A stretch of DNA of 40,387 nt, taken from contig JALZWO010000106.1 of the NCBI GenBank assembly GCA_023300375.1, positions 1 through 40,387 of the forward strand, given 5' to 3'. Origin of the DNA: Granulosicoccus sp. Its GTDB lineage: Bacteria; Pseudomonadota; Gammaproteobacteria; Granulosicoccales; Granulosicoccaceae. Shown piece by piece: positions 1 to 8,873 of the stretch (the stretch's first letter is position 1; the number at the start of each line of letters is the position of its first letter). A program made the translations under genes and the position numbers. A model generated the notes under the pieces. The model was not told the DNA's origin. It did not search any database and worked only from the letters and a program-made list of their open reading frames with translations.

Positions 1-308
1 CTCGTGTGATGTATCGTCACCCATTGAGCTTTACCTGAGCTCAATTTCCCATCGTTTAGTGGTACGTATCGTTTACGCAGCTGCCAACGCCAAAGCATTA
101 ACGCGGCAATACTAATGCCGCTCCAAGAGTGAATACTCGTTACCAGAAATGCCGTAAATCCGAGTGTTTGGTCGTCCTCTATCGCCTCCATTGCAGCTCG
201 CATTGGATTTTGCAACAGATATTGCCCAGATATCAGAAGAATAACCAGCCAGTGCAACCGTCGCTGCAATTTTGTGTAGAACACGGCAGGAGCTCGCTCG
301 GTTTGCAT
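1..308 (-). CDS. Cytochrome b561 family protein, N-terminal part (cut by window edge)
   Basis: Reading leftward from an ATG at 308, 102 codons stay open to the window edge. The product begins MQTERAPAVFYTKLQRRLHW, followed by a hydrophobic stretch and a second segment starting HSWSGIS. An RLHW motif just before the first membrane helix and a second His at the next helix are typical of di-haem cytochrome b561 (CybB/YodB-type) proteins, where the histidines bind haem b. These inner-membrane proteins pass electrons between quinols and periplasmic acceptors. The gene diverges from the unknown gene at 368 across 59 bp. The C-terminal helices lie outside the window, so the family call rests on two helices. 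A YceI-family lipoprotein, a frequent partner of cytochrome b561, lies elsewhere in the window at 20162-20779. Confidence 0.6.
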   Translation of the reverse strand, partial: MQTERAPAVFYTKLQRRLHWLVILLISGQYLLQNPMRAAMEAIEDDQTLGFTAFLVTSIHSWSGISIAALMLWRWQLRKRYVPLNDGKLSSGKAQWVTIHHT

Positions 309-334
309 AATATCAGTCTGTTGGTTCAACCTCG

Positions 335-340
335 TATAAT
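335..340 (+). promoter_or_regulatory. Candidate -10 box upstream of the gene at 368
   Basis: TATAAT, a perfect sigma-70 -10 hexamer, lies 27 bp before the ATG at 368. Transcription would start near 347 and leave a leader of about 20 nt. I see no convincing -35 hexamer at 16-18 bp spacing, so the call rests on the -10 box and its position in the divergent gap. Confidence 0.35.
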
Positions 341-367
341 ACGTGTAAACCCAGCAGGACGTGCACT

Positions 368-823
368 ATGACAAACCAGATTCTTGACCCGATAAAAGCG
401 GCCGCTGTGCTGATCGCCCCAGACTCACCCGAGGCACTGGAGCGGCGCATGAAGAACGATGTTTTCAACAGCATCGCCAGAATAAAGCCCGATGTGGCTG
501 CCGATGTAGATTTTGAACGTGATGTCATGAGCGGACAGTTTTTTGAACATCTAACAGCACCACTGCAGGGCATTGCCATCGCACGCGTTGAAGGCGCACT
601 AGCGTTCTATAACCGGGTCGGTTGGCATTCGAAATTCCTAGACACAGAGCTAGAAGCTTGTGTGCCTGATGAAGGCATCGAGCCACTGACTAACAGGTAT
701 CATGCAAAAACAATGCACGACTTGGCCTATGTCCACCCCAAGCATTTCGTGAAAATGTTGGGCAAAGCAGGAGCTGCGTCATTATGGGAAACAATCGGAC
801 GGTTTTCGTCATCAAATGATTGA
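368..823 (+). CDS. Hypothetical cytosolic protein, 151 aa
   Basis: I do not recognise this family. The 151-residue product has no signal peptide or membrane segment. It starts MTNQILDPIKAAAVLIAPDS and looks alpha-helical and mildly acidic; a run near residues 110-130 contains several His (NRYHAKTMHDLAYVHPKHF). It begins after AGGA (356-359) and is preceded by a perfect -10 box. It ends 21 bp before the ABC ATPase gene on the same strand, so it is likely the first gene of that operon. It could be an accessory factor for the exporter or merely co-transcribed; the sequence does not decide. Confidence 0.65.
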   Translation: MTNQILDPIKAAAVLIAPDSPEALERRMKNDVFNSIARIKPDVAADVDFERDVMSGQFFEHLTAPLQGIAIARVEGALAFYNRVGWHSKFLDTELEACVPDEGIEPLTNRYHAKTMHDLAYVHPKHFVKMLGKAGAASLWETIGRFSSSND

Positions 824-844
824 CGCGCAACGTACAAGTTATCT

Positions 845-1555
845 ATGACTAACGCTATTCACGTTGAAGCATTAACACACTCGTACACTCGAGCGGACAG
901 TCGCACGTTGATCCTCGACTCCGTAGAGATGTCCGTACCATCTGGCCAATCAGTGGCGCTGATAGGGCGCAGCGGATCGGGCAAATCAACGTTGTTAAAT
1001 TTAATCAGCGGACTGGAACCTGTAAAGCAGGGCAATGTCAGCATTAATGGTCAGTCACTTCTCAACCTTAACGATCATCAACGCACACGCCTTCGGGGTA
1101 GGCAAATAGGATTCATTTATCAAGCTTTCAACCTTATTCATACTCTAAGCGTTAAAGACAATGTAGCTCTACCGCTGGCGCTCAGTGGTGTGCACAGTGG
1201 TACAGCCTATGCTCGCGTAAAACAATTGATGGATGCCGTCGGGCTAGCTGGGCGAGAAGAGGATTACCCCGATCGTCTTTCAGGGGGTGAACAACAACGA
1301 GTGGCAATTGCACGCGCGTTGGTGCATGAACCCGCACTCATTCTGGCTGATGAACCCACTGGAAATCTCGATGCCAATAGTGGTCGACAAGTCATGCAGT
1401 TGCTACGTGATCTTGTTCAACAACAAGGCTCAGCCATGCTGCTCGTCACTCACAGTCAGGAAGTGGCTCGTAGTGCAGATAGTGCATTGTTACTAAACAA
1501 TGGCAAAGTCGAAGTGGTCGATACGCTCGCATTGGAGCAAAGTGCGGCATGGTGA
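845..1555 (+). CDS. ABC transporter ATP-binding protein, LolD/YbbA type
   Basis: This 236-residue ATPase has a complete nucleotide-binding domain: Walker [10 protein letters not shown] (41-49), Q-loop Gln93, ABC signature LSGGEQQ (145-151), Walker B ALILADE (164-170) and switch His203. The phrase ADEPTGNLD after the Walker B is typical of the MacB/LolD/FtsE branch, whose partners are FtsX-fold permeases that move lipids, lipoproteins or peptides by mechanotransmission rather than through a channel. The permease follows 49 bp downstream. With YbbA-type proteins the usual partner is a YbbP-like permease of about 800 aa, as here. The substrate is unknown. Confidence 0.9.
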   Translation: MTNAIHVEALTHSYTRADSRTLILDSVEMSVPSGQSVALIGRSGSGKSTLLNLISGLEPVKQGNVSINGQSLLNLNDHQRTRLRGRQIGFIYQAFNLIHTLSVKDNVALPLALSGVHSGTAYARVKQLMDAVGLAGREEDYPDRLSGGEQQRVAIARALVHEPALILADEPTGNLDANSGRQVMQLLRDLVQQQGSAMLLVTHSQEVARSADSALLLNNGKVEVVDTLALEQSAAW

Positions 1556-1604
1556 TCGCCGAAGCGTTCGACAGTAAGATCTCAGCCTTACCATTGAACC
1601 CTCC

Positions 1605-4157
1605 ATGCTAGCGCATATCCTTGCGCGTTCAAGCTGGCGGTTCTATCGTCAGCACCCAGCGCAGCTTTTGCTATCGATAATTGGCATCGTTCTTGGCGTC
1701 GGTGTCGTGTGCGCGGTGCTCATCACCAACAACAGCTCTCAACGAGCATTTGCCTTGTCAACCGAAGCACTCTACGGAAACACAACACACGAACTTATTG
1801 GTGCCAACGGGGTAGATCAGCAATTCTACGTAGAGCTGCGAAACCGTTTTACAAGCATAAACATGGCCCCGGTGATCGTCGGAAATATTGCTATAAACGA
1901 CGAAGTGTATTCCCTACTAGGATTAGATCCATTCGCAGAATTGGCCTTCAACAGGGCCTCTAACTCACCTTTTGCAAGTGCTACAACAAGCCAGCAGCAA
2001 GCCGAATCAAATGGCAGCTCGTTAACTGATCTGTTACGCACCGACGCCTTGTTAATCAGTGAAAAAAGTGCCAGAGACAAGCAGCTTTCTGTAGGACAAA
2101 TGATCACCTTAGATGTCGCAGGGCAGAAACACAGCGCGTACCTGGCCGCCACCTACCAATCCGACAACCCGGTTGCCGCTACAGGCTTGTTGCTAGGAGA
2201 CATCGCCTTTGTACAAAAGCTGTTGCAACGCGGTGACAAAATTAGTCGAATAGATCTGATCTTAGACGATGAGCAAGAACTGGCTCTACAGGAATACTTG
2301 CCACAAACCTTACAACTAAAACAAGCGGGATCACGAACCGACACCATGCGCGCTATGACGCGAGGGTTTCACATTAACCTCACTGCCATGAGCTTGTTGG
2401 CTTTGCTGGTGGGTATATTCCTGATTCACAACACCATGACATTTGCCGTGGTGCAGCGCCGCGAACTATTTGCCATTATGCGTATTACTGGCATTACATC
2501 GCGCACACTAATGAAAAACATTCTGATTGAGGCGGTCGCTATCAGTTCAATAGCATCCATGATCGGTATCGCATTAGGGTATTTTCTTTCATCAGCACTG
2601 GTGAAACTGACCACACGCACCATCAACGATTTGTATTTTGTACTGCATGTACAAGAGGTCTGGTTTAGCCCATGGCTCATTGCTCTTGGTCTTGCACTGG
2701 GCATTGGTAGCAGTGTCATAGCTGCCAGCATTGCGGCAATAGATGCAGCCTCAACTAATCCCGTTCAAGCTCGTCAACGCTCGTTAATCGAGGAACGTTC
2801 ACAGCGCCTCTTGCCACTGTTAGCCATGATAGGTGTGGTCATTATGGCGGCGGGCGCACTGTTATCAGTTTTACCCTTGCGATCACTGGTTGCCGGGTTT
2901 ATCGCAATGATGCTTATCATTCTGGGCTTTGGGCTTTTGATCCCATGGCTGGTTCTGCATATCACTCGCAGCCTTAAACCATTAATCGACAAATTAGGAA
3001 TTAGCCTGTCACTTGCTGCAGGTGGGATATACCGAAACATCAGTCGCACAGGCCTTGCGATTGCCGCACTAAGCATAGCGGTCTCGGCCACATTCGGCGT
3101 AGATGTAATGATAGGCAGCTTCAGAAGTAGTGTTGATAACTGGCTAAAAGCCACGTTGCAAAGTGATATTTATATTACAGCGCCAGCAGCCGCATCAACA
3201 CAAACTGCGTCCATGCTCTCACCCGACAGCTATAGCAGAGCAACAGGCACTTTAGGCGTCGCCAGTGTGAGCAGTGGCCGCACGTTACAGGTAAGCACGT
3301 CAGTGGGCGACATAAGCATGTTAGTCATCAAACCGCACAGCAGTGACGGTGGCGGATTTGAATTGCTCGAAACCGATGGAGATAGTCCGTGGCAACTCTG
3401 GAGCGCTGATCAGAGTCTGATGATTAGCGAACCACTTGCCACTAAACACAAGCTGCAGGCTGGAGGCTCAATTGATGTTTTCACGCAAAATAAAGGCTTT
3501 ACTTCATTTAACATCGCAGCCGTGTTTCGTGACTACGGTTCAAGTCAGGGAAAACTACTCATGGCCAGAGATGTTTTCGATCTCTATTGGCAGGCGCCAG
3601 GAATTAGTTCATTAGGCATAGTACTTAATAATTCTGTTGAAGTTGAACTAGTTATCGACCAACTGCGTGCAACACTTGCCTCCAGCGAGCGCCCATTGTC
3701 GATTCAAAGCAATACTGCGATTCATGAGCAGTCGCTTATTGTTTTTGATCGTACGTTTGAAGTGACCCGTGTACTGAGATGGTTAACGGTAGGGGTTGCC
3801 TTTGTTGGTATATTCAGTGCTTTGTTGGCATTGCATCTGGAGCGTGCCAAGGAATTTGCCATACTGCGAGCGAGCGGTGCCACACGACAGACTGTGCTTA
3901 TGATTGTGATGGCGCAAACATTCATCATGGGGCTACTTGCAGGCACGCTAGCTCTGCCTTTAGGCTGGATGATGTCTGAGGTGCTCATTAAAGTCATTAA
4001 CCTGCGCTCGTTTGGCTGGAGTATGCAAAGCATGTTGCCAGTAGACGCTATTGGCGAGACCTTGGTATTAGCTGTTGCGTCAGCCATGCTCGCAGGGATC
4101 TACCCAGCATATAAATTATCAAGAACTGGAATAGCTGAACAACTGCGCGATGACTAG
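1605..4157 (+). CDS. FtsX-like ABC permease, large two-domain (YbbP-like)
   Basis: An 850-residue inner-membrane permease with the duplicated FtsX layout. There is one N-terminal helix (about 20-42), a large periplasmic domain (about 43-255), a helix cluster at about 258-450, a second periplasmic domain (about 520-710) and three C-terminal helices. Conserved FtsX core text is visible in both halves (RRELFAIMRITGITSRTLMK; RAKEFAILRASGATRQTVLM), and the protein ends with PAYKLSRTGIAEQLRDD, typical of this family. It works with the LolD/YbbA-type ATPase just upstream. The first ATG (1605) is used; no strong ribosome binding site is visible. It could act in lipid or lipoprotein handling; the substrate is not evident. 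Confidence 0.88.
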   Translation: MLAHILARSSWRFYRQHPAQLLLSIIGIVLGVGVVCAVLITNNSSQRAFALSTEALYGNTTHELIGANGVDQQFYVELRNRFTSINMAPVIVGNIAINDEVYSLLGLDPFAELAFNRASNSPFASATTSQQQAESNGSSLTDLLRTDALLISEKSARDKQLSVGQMITLDVAGQKHSAYLAATYQSDNPVAATGLLLGDIAFVQKLLQRGDKISRIDLILDDEQELALQEYLPQTLQLKQAGSRTDTMRAMTRGFHINLTAMSLLALLVGIFLIHNTMTFAVVQRRELFAIMRITGITSRTLMKNILIEAVAISSIASMIGIALGYFLSSALVKLTTRTINDLYFVLHVQEVWFSPWLIALGLALGIGSSVIAASIAAIDAASTNPVQARQRSLIEERSQRLLPLLAMIGVVIMAAGALLSVLPLRSLVAGFIAMMLIILGFGLLIPWLVLHITRSLKPLIDKLGISLSLAAGGIYRNISRTGLAIAALSIAVSATFGVDVMIGSFRSSVDNWLKATLQSDIYITAPAAASTQTASMLSPDSYSRATGTLGVASVSSGRTLQVSTSVGDISMLVIKPHSSDGGGFELLETDGDSPWQLWSADQSLMISEPLATKHKLQAGGSIDVFTQNKGFTSFNIAAVFRDYGSSQGKLLMARDVFDLYWQAPGISSLGIVLNNSVEVELVIDQLRATLASSERPLSIQSNTAIHEQSLIVFDRTFEVTRVLRWLTVGVAFVGIFSALLALHLERAKEFAILRASGATRQTVLMIVMAQTFIMGLLAGTLALPLGWMMSEVLIKVINLRSFGWSMQSMLPVDAIGETLVLAVASAMLAGIYPAYKLSRTGIAEQLRDD

Positions 4158-4397
4158 ATAGTCAAACAGCCTGATCATGACATGCTGATGTACGAAAGCT
4201 GGCGACTCAAAGACAAGTGGAAACAGCGACATCTGTAGGCCGCATCACAAACCAGATTTATTATTTGAATACTCGGTTTACAAATGCAATTCACAACACT
4301 TGAAAATTGAACTCTCAATCGGTACGGTTCAAAAAAGCACAAGTTGCAGTGATAACCAGCCGATACACATCAGGCAAACTACCGAAACCGATCCGAT

Positions 4398-4724
4398 ATG
4401 AAAGCCCCCGTAGACTATCCCCTAGACGCCAGCTCTCTATTAAAGGATCTACAGGGAGATGAATTAATACAATTGAGCATGCTCGATAGAATGGTGGTGA
4501 ATGCACAGCCTATCGAGGTAAGCTCGGGACCAGCGACACCCAAGGCGGGCCTCAAAAGGCGCAGAGTCAAAAGACGCAAAATCAGTGCAAAACCCGCTAT
4601 TATCGACGCACCAATGAATATCAACGACACGGCACAAACCACCCCACACGTCGAAAACACCACCCAACAGCGCGTATTCCTTGACATAGCCCAAAACGAG
4701 ACGGGCGCTGTCGAAGCCCACTAG
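4398..4724 (+). CDS. Small hypothetical protein with basic cluster, 108 aa
   Basis: I do not recognise this protein. It starts MKAPVDYPLDASSLLKDLQG, has a short amphipathic N-terminal part and then a strongly basic block near residues 50-65 (LKRRRVKRRKISAK). The tail is low in hydrophobic residues and ends in an acidic, Thr/Asn-rich stretch. There is no signal peptide or membrane helix. The basic patch could bind nucleic acid or membrane phosphate, but this is inference. It stands alone, 240 bp after the ABC permease and 114 bp before the MFS gene. Overlapping minus-strand frames are also open, so coding status is not certain. Confidence 0.4.
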   Translation: MKAPVDYPLDASSLLKDLQGDELIQLSMLDRMVVNAQPIEVSSGPATPKAGLKRRRVKRRKISAKPAIIDAPMNINDTAQTTPHVENTTQQRVFLDIAQNETGAVEAH

Positions 4725-4838
4725 TCACGTCGCTCTTACAGAACACTCTTGCGGCGGCGCAGTTATCAACTGCTAGCTTCCCTACACTGCAGCAAATACA
4801 CGTACCATCTCTACTGAACAAAGCTTCAGGTTTTAGGT

Positions 4839-6110
4839 ATGAAACAAGAGCGAACGCGCTCGCAGATGTCTTGGGCATTCTACGACTGGGCCAATTCAGC
4901 ATTTGCCACAACCGTCATGGCCGGATTTTTCCCTCTCTTCTTCAAGCAATACTGGAGTCAGGGAAGCGAGGCAACAACAAGCACTTTCTGGCTGGGCGTC
5001 GGTAACTCTGGCGCTAGTTTTCTCATTTTACTCATGGCACCGCTTCTAGGCGCGCTAGCGGATAGTGGCGGGTTACACAAAAGACTACTTGCAGGATTTG
5101 CCTTACTGGGTATTGTTTGTACCGCTGGCTTCTTTTTGGTGGGTGCAGGTGAGTGGCAATGGGCCATTTTGCTCTACGTAGTCGCCATCATTGGTTTCTC
5201 CGGCGCTAATGTTTTCTACGACGCCATGCTGCCATCGTTGACTGGCGCAGCCGATTTCCACAAATTATCAGCCCTTGGATACTCGCTAGGCTACCTTGGT
5301 GGCGGCGTGCTTTTTCTGCTCAACGTGGCCATGACACTCTCTCCAGAGCTATTCGGCTTAGCCGATGCCGCAGAGGCTGTACGTTACTCCTTCTTAAGCG
5401 TTGCCGTGTGGTGGTTTGTCTTTATGCTGCCGTTGCTATTGGGTGTCCCAGAGCAAAGTGCAACGAGTACCGGTCGATTATCGGTTCGTAGCGAGACCAG
5501 CAAACTTTTAGACACGCTGAAACAAATTCGACGTCAGCGCAACCTGTGGATGTTTCTACTAGCCTACTGGCTTTATATCGATGGGGTTGCCACCATCATC
5601 CGCATGGCTGTGGACTATGGCTTGGCAATTGGATTGCCACAGAACACACTAATCACAGCGCTATTGCTAGTTCAATTTATCGGCTTTCCTGCCACACTTG
5701 TATTTGGTCGGATTGGACAACGCTATGGCGCCAAGACCGGACTTTGGATTGGCCTTTGGGCCTACGTTATTGCAACCATAGGAGCTGCGTTTATGACAAG
5801 CAGCATTGAATTCTACGTGCTTGCGGTCGCACTAGGGCTAGTTCAAGGTGGCGTGCAATCACTGAGTCGTTCATTATTCAGCCAGTTAATTCCACCTGGA
5901 AAAAATGGCGAGTACTTCGGGTTTCTGAATATGCTTGGCAAAGCCGCTGCGGTCATGGGCCCACTATTAGTTGGCGTTGTTGCGGCAACTACAGGCAACT
6001 CACGAGTCGGGCTACTCTCTATCTTGCTCTTGTTTCTGGCGGGGATGTACTTTTTGCGAAAGGTCGATGATTCGCTACAAACACAAACACAAACACCAAC
6101 CCCAGCATAA
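4839..6110 (+). CDS. MFS transporter, UMF1/Atg22-like family
   Basis: A 423-residue inner-membrane protein with about 12 predicted helices. The N-terminus, with FYDWANSAFATTV followed by FFPLFFKQYW, is the hallmark of the UMF1 (Atg22-like) branch of the major facilitator superfamily. Atg22 in yeast effluxes amino acids from the vacuole; bacterial members are poorly characterised exporters. A second-half motif GLVQGGVQSLSRSLFSQLIP fits the same family. Length is normal. The C-terminus ends in a QTQTQTPTPA tail encoded by a short hexanucleotide repeat. The gene stands 56 bp before the PqiA-like gene. The substrate is unknown. Confidence 0.85.
   Translation: MKQERTRSQMSWAFYDWANSAFATTVMAGFFPLFFKQYWSQGSEATTSTFWLGVGNSGASFLILLMAPLLGALADSGGLHKRLLAGFALLGIVCTAGFFLVGAGEWQWAILLYVVAIIGFSGANVFYDAMLPSLTGAADFHKLSALGYSLGYLGGGVLFLLNVAMTLSPELFGLADAAEAVRYSFLSVAVWWFVFMLPLLLGVPEQSATSTGRLSVRSETSKLLDTLKQIRRQRNLWMFLLAYWLYIDGVATIIRMAVDYGLAIGLPQNTLITALLLVQFIGFPATLVFGRIGQRYGAKTGLWIGLWAYVIATIGAAFMTSSIEFYVLAVALGLVQGGVQSLSRSLFSQLIPPGKNGEYFGFLNMLGKAAAVMGPLLVGVVAATTGNSRVGLLSILLLFLAGMYFLRKVDDSLQTQTQTPTPA
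6077..6100 (+). repeat. Hexanucleotide repeat (ACAAAC)x3 plus one variant unit
   Basis: Three perfect ACAAAC units (6077-6094) and one ACCAAC unit (6095-6100) encode the Gln-Thr/Pro-Thr tail of the UMF1-type transporter. Unit gain or loss would keep the reading frame and change only tail length. Confidence 0.7.
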
Positions 6111-6166
6111 AGTCAAATTCTGACACTATTGCAACTTGATGTTTCTAGCTAAAGAACACGATTGAT

Positions 6167-6784
6167 ATGAAAACCCTCGTCGGCATCTTGTTGCTCATCT
6201 GCGCCTATGCCCTGCTATATCCTGGACTCACGCTGCCGATGCTCAGCGTCTCGGGAAGTGTTGAAAAAATCGAACTTGTCGATGTTGGGCGTGACCTGAT
6301 TCGTCAAAGCCCGAACACACCAAATTTTTTGAACAACTTGATAGATTTAATCGTTGATGCTCTAGAGATAAGCGGCAGCATCAATGTCTTCGACAAGACT
6401 CGCAGTATTATTGGCACAGCTTCAGAGCTGTATAAAAACAACCATGTGCCTGTCGCCGTTCTTATTGTAGTGTTTAGCGTAGTGGTGCCGTTGGTCAAGG
6501 CACTGATCTTAATGGCATTGCTTCTACCTTTTAATTCACGCATACGTCTAGCGTTGATGTGGTTCAGCAATAATGCCAGTAAGTGGTCAATGGTTGATGT
6601 TTTTGTTATTGCTATATTTGTGGCATTTCTAGCAGGTAACGGCATGCAAGATAGCGGCGGCTTAGTTCAGTTCACCGCTGAGCTGGGGCAAGGTTTCTGG
6701 TATTTTCTCGGCTATTGTCTTGTGGCTATTGTAGGCACACAAGTGCTTAATGCCAGCATTCAAGATAAGCACAATCATGCTTGA
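6167..6784 (+). CDS. PqiA-like integral membrane protein (single module)
   Basis: A 205-residue protein with a hydrophobic N-terminus (TLVGILLLICAYALLYPGLT) and three further helices. The sequence SKWSMVDVFVIAIFVAFLA (about 143-161) matches the most conserved part of PqiA/YebS proteins (W-S-M-x-D-V-F). PqiA works with the MCE protein PqiB in lipid transport and envelope stress, but no MCE-domain gene is present here. Full-length PqiA has two such modules and zinc-ribbon Cys motifs; this protein has one module and no Cys-x-x-Cys pair, so it belongs to the short stand-alone group. The next gene begins inside its last codons, so the two are probably translated together. Confidence 0.75.
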   Translation: MKTLVGILLLICAYALLYPGLTLPMLSVSGSVEKIELVDVGRDLIRQSPNTPNFLNNLIDLIVDALEISGSINVFDKTRSIIGTASELYKNNHVPVAVLIVVFSVVVPLVKALILMALLLPFNSRIRLALMWFSNNASKWSMVDVFVIAIFVAFLAGNGMQDSGGLVQFTAELGQGFWYFLGYCLVAIVGTQVLNASIQDKHNHA

Positions 6785-7688
6785 ACACTTTCAATTTGCC
6801 TTCGCCATTACAGGTCCAATCCTGTTGTTACTTGGCGTGGGATGGCTTGTCAAACTGCTTGGGTGGGTACAAGAGGAATTTGTTTCTCAATCCAATACAG
6901 TGGTATTCAATGTTGCCATGCCAGTGATGCTTTTTTTTGCTATCTCCGGAAGCACATTTGGGGAAGCAGTTGATTTATCGCTAACCATGATAGGTGCCTT
7001 TGGCACCTTACTGCTTATTGGTTTATTACTGCTGGTTGGAAAACTACTGCCAAGCGATCAGCGTGGCGTTTTTGTTCAAGGATCATACCGAGGCAACCTG
7101 GCCATTCTCGGTGTCGCCTTATGTGTTGCCACCTACGGTGATGACATTCTACCCATGGTTGCCATATACATTGGTGTTGTAACCACTTTGTACAATGTGC
7201 TAGCTGTCTGGGTGCTCAACTCATCCGGAGCACTGAGTAAAATTTTAAAAAACCCTATCCTTATTGGCATCTCGCTCGGCGCTATTGCCTCGTTGGTTCA
7301 ACTGCCCATACCGCAGTTCGTCCGTTCAACCGGCAGCTACCTGAGTGCTATGACATTACCGCTAGCGTTGTTGTGTATTGGCGCAAGTCTTGACTTTAGC
7401 TCATTGCGATCACACTGGCGCTCCATCTCGTTGGCGGTCTTATTCAAACTCATCGTCTCGCCCGTGCTTCTGGTTAGCATGGGCTTGTGGGGCGCACTGG
7501 ACAATAAAGCACTCGGTGTTTTGTTTTTTATGTCTGCATCACCAACAGCCACAGCCAGCTATATCATGGCGCGACAAATGACCAAACATGGAGCACTTGC
7601 CGCCGAGATTGTCGCTGTCACAACAACTCTTGGGGTTCTGACTTATACGTTTGGGCTTGTGCTGCTTAGAACTCTGAATAAAATCTAG
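6777..7688 (+). CDS. AEC (auxin efflux carrier) family transporter
   Basis: A 303-residue membrane protein with about 10 helices. It has the AEC-family pattern: an N-terminal helix, then a segment with NVAMPVMLFFAIS, and QGSYRGNLAILGVAL in the middle (Q...RGN...G). Bacterial AEC proteins (YfdV/MdcF type) move carboxylates such as malate, malonate or oxalate, or related anions. I chose the ATG at 6777, which overlaps the end of the PqiA-like gene by 8 nt; an upstream ATG at 6750 would extend it nine residues into that gene. The second half has conserved SASPTATASYIMARQM. The substrate is unknown. Confidence 0.85.
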   Translation: MLEHFQFAFAITGPILLLLGVGWLVKLLGWVQEEFVSQSNTVVFNVAMPVMLFFAISGSTFGEAVDLSLTMIGAFGTLLLIGLLLLVGKLLPSDQRGVFVQGSYRGNLAILGVALCVATYGDDILPMVAIYIGVVTTLYNVLAVWVLNSSGALSKILKNPILIGISLGAIASLVQLPIPQFVRSTGSYLSAMTLPLALLCIGASLDFSSLRSHWRSISLAVLFKLIVSPVLLVSMGLWGALDNKALGVLFFMSASPTATASYIMARQMTKHGALAAEIVAVTTTLGVLTYTFGLVLLRTLNKI

Positions 7689-7719
7689 AACAAGCTAGCT
7701 GGTCAAAACAAGCCGCTAC

Positions 7720-8145
7720 TTAGTTAGCAACTGCAAAGATGCTTCTGGACCAGCTAGAAAAACCTGCGTTGTTTGTAGCACGTACTCGCCAAGCATGACC
7801 GGCATCGATTGGCATCGACAGAGTAGTGGTCAAGGAGCATATACCACCGCTACATACCGAAGAAGGCTTCAGCTGTGCTTGAGCGTAACGCGTGATATCA
7901 GAATTTATACGGTCAAAAATATGAAATTCATAGAACTCAGTATTGGGGGTCTCTCGCCAGACAAAACGCACAGGCGCACCATTGACAAGCACAGTATCAA
8001 CCACAGGCTCTAACGGCTCGGGCATGAAAGGCGGCGCGTCGTAGTACGGGCGACTTGCACAACCACCTAATAACAACGTAGCAGCTGCCAAGGTCAACAA
8101 ACAAGAGCACGCTATTCCGTTACACGCTATTTTGATCGATTTCAT
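7720..8145 (-). CDS. Small lipoprotein with possible fibronectin III-like fold
   Basis: A 141-residue protein with a lipoprotein signal peptide ending in LLLGGC, so Cys29 is the likely lipidated residue; Ala at +2 predicts outer-membrane sorting. The mature part (about 113 aa) has a Pro-rich start and then alternating strands. These include VRFVWRETPNTEFYEFHIFD and a late HAWRVRATNNAGFSSWS, which resemble the strands of a fibronectin type III domain. Two further Cys (SSVCSGGIC) could form a disulfide. No specific family is recognised. It is convergent with the AEC gene (31 bp apart) and diverges from the LysE-type gene. An AT-rich inverted repeat (8148-8172) lies just upstream of its start. 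Confidence 0.7.
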   Translation of the reverse strand: MKSIKIACNGIACSCLLTLAAATLLLGGCASRPYYDAPPFMPEPLEPVVDTVLVNGAPVRFVWRETPNTEFYEFHIFDRINSDITRYAQAQLKPSSVCSGGICSLTTTLSMPIDAGHAWRVRATNNAGFSSWSRSIFAVAN

Positions 8146-8263
8146 CTAATTTTTTGATTTTTCTAAAAAATTGGAAGACCCTGTATTCTGGATACGTAAT
8201 TTGACTGCATGAATTCAAAATTCACAGGAATCACAATACTAAAATCAATATAACGATTACCCT

Positions 8264-8866
8264 ATGATAATGGAAGTATTCATTCTCGCAGTCTTCTTTC
8301 TGCTAATCACACCAGGCCCTGGCGTTTTGTCAACGGCAGGCGTTGGCGCATCGTTCGGTAGTCATGCCGGTTATCGTTACGTTTTCGGGTTATTCATCGG
8401 TACTAATCTGGTGGCCCTTGCCGTGGTTACTGGTCTTGCAGGGCTGCTGCTAACCATCCCCCTTTTGCGCATCGTGCTGCTCTACGCATCCATTGCCTAT
8501 CTTTGTTACCTTGCTCTTCGGATTGCTCTGGCCGGCAGTAATATTGCGTTTATCAAAAGCGCAAAACCGCCGGGCATTGTTGACGCACTTATTTTACAGG
8601 CAATAAATCCAAAAGCTTATGTTGTCAATATAACTCTGTTTACCGGATTCCAGATTTCTAGCATGCCTATATGGCAAGAGGTGCTTTGGAAATTCGCCAT
8701 TATCAACATTATCTGGATACCCATACATTTGCTGTGGCTGGCAGTAGGTATTGGCTTAAAAAAACTGGCCCTTCCTGCCCGTATACAACGCAGCATCAAT
8801 ATGGTTATGGCGCTGGCATTACTGGCAGTAGTCGCGCTCGCCGCACGTGTGGGGCAAACCGCCTAA
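8264..8866 (+). CDS. LysE/RhtB family amino-acid exporter
   Basis: A 200-residue membrane protein with about six helices. The N-terminus FILAVFFLLITPGPGVLSTAG carries the TPGP motif of the LysE/RhtB superfamily, and QAINPKAYVVNITLF matches the conserved NPK segment of the central loop. Members export amino acids such as lysine, homoserine or threonine, or related compounds. An alternative ATG two codons in (8270) is equally possible. The gene ends 7 bp before the convergent class V aminotransferase gene, with no terminator between them. The exact substrate cannot be read from sequence. Confidence 0.85.
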   Translation: MIMEVFILAVFFLLITPGPGVLSTAGVGASFGSHAGYRYVFGLFIGTNLVALAVVTGLAGLLLTIPLLRIVLLYASIAYLCYLALRIALAGSNIAFIKSAKPPGIVDALILQAINPKAYVVNITLFTGFQISSMPIWQEVLWKFAIINIIWIPIHLLWLAVGIGLKKLALPARIQRSINMVMALALLAVVALAARVGQTA

Positions 8867-8873
8867 CAAACAT

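Noticed and set aside
4182-4238. 18-residue frame MLMYESWRLKDKWKQRHL after the ABC permease
   Set aside because: Too short and without a ribosome site or matching neighbour; no evidence that it is a gene fragment.
8148-8172. AT-rich inverted repeat AATTTTTT/AAAAAATT upstream of the lipoprotein gene
   Set aside because: Low complexity A/T pairing is expected by chance in a promoter region; not listed as a feature.
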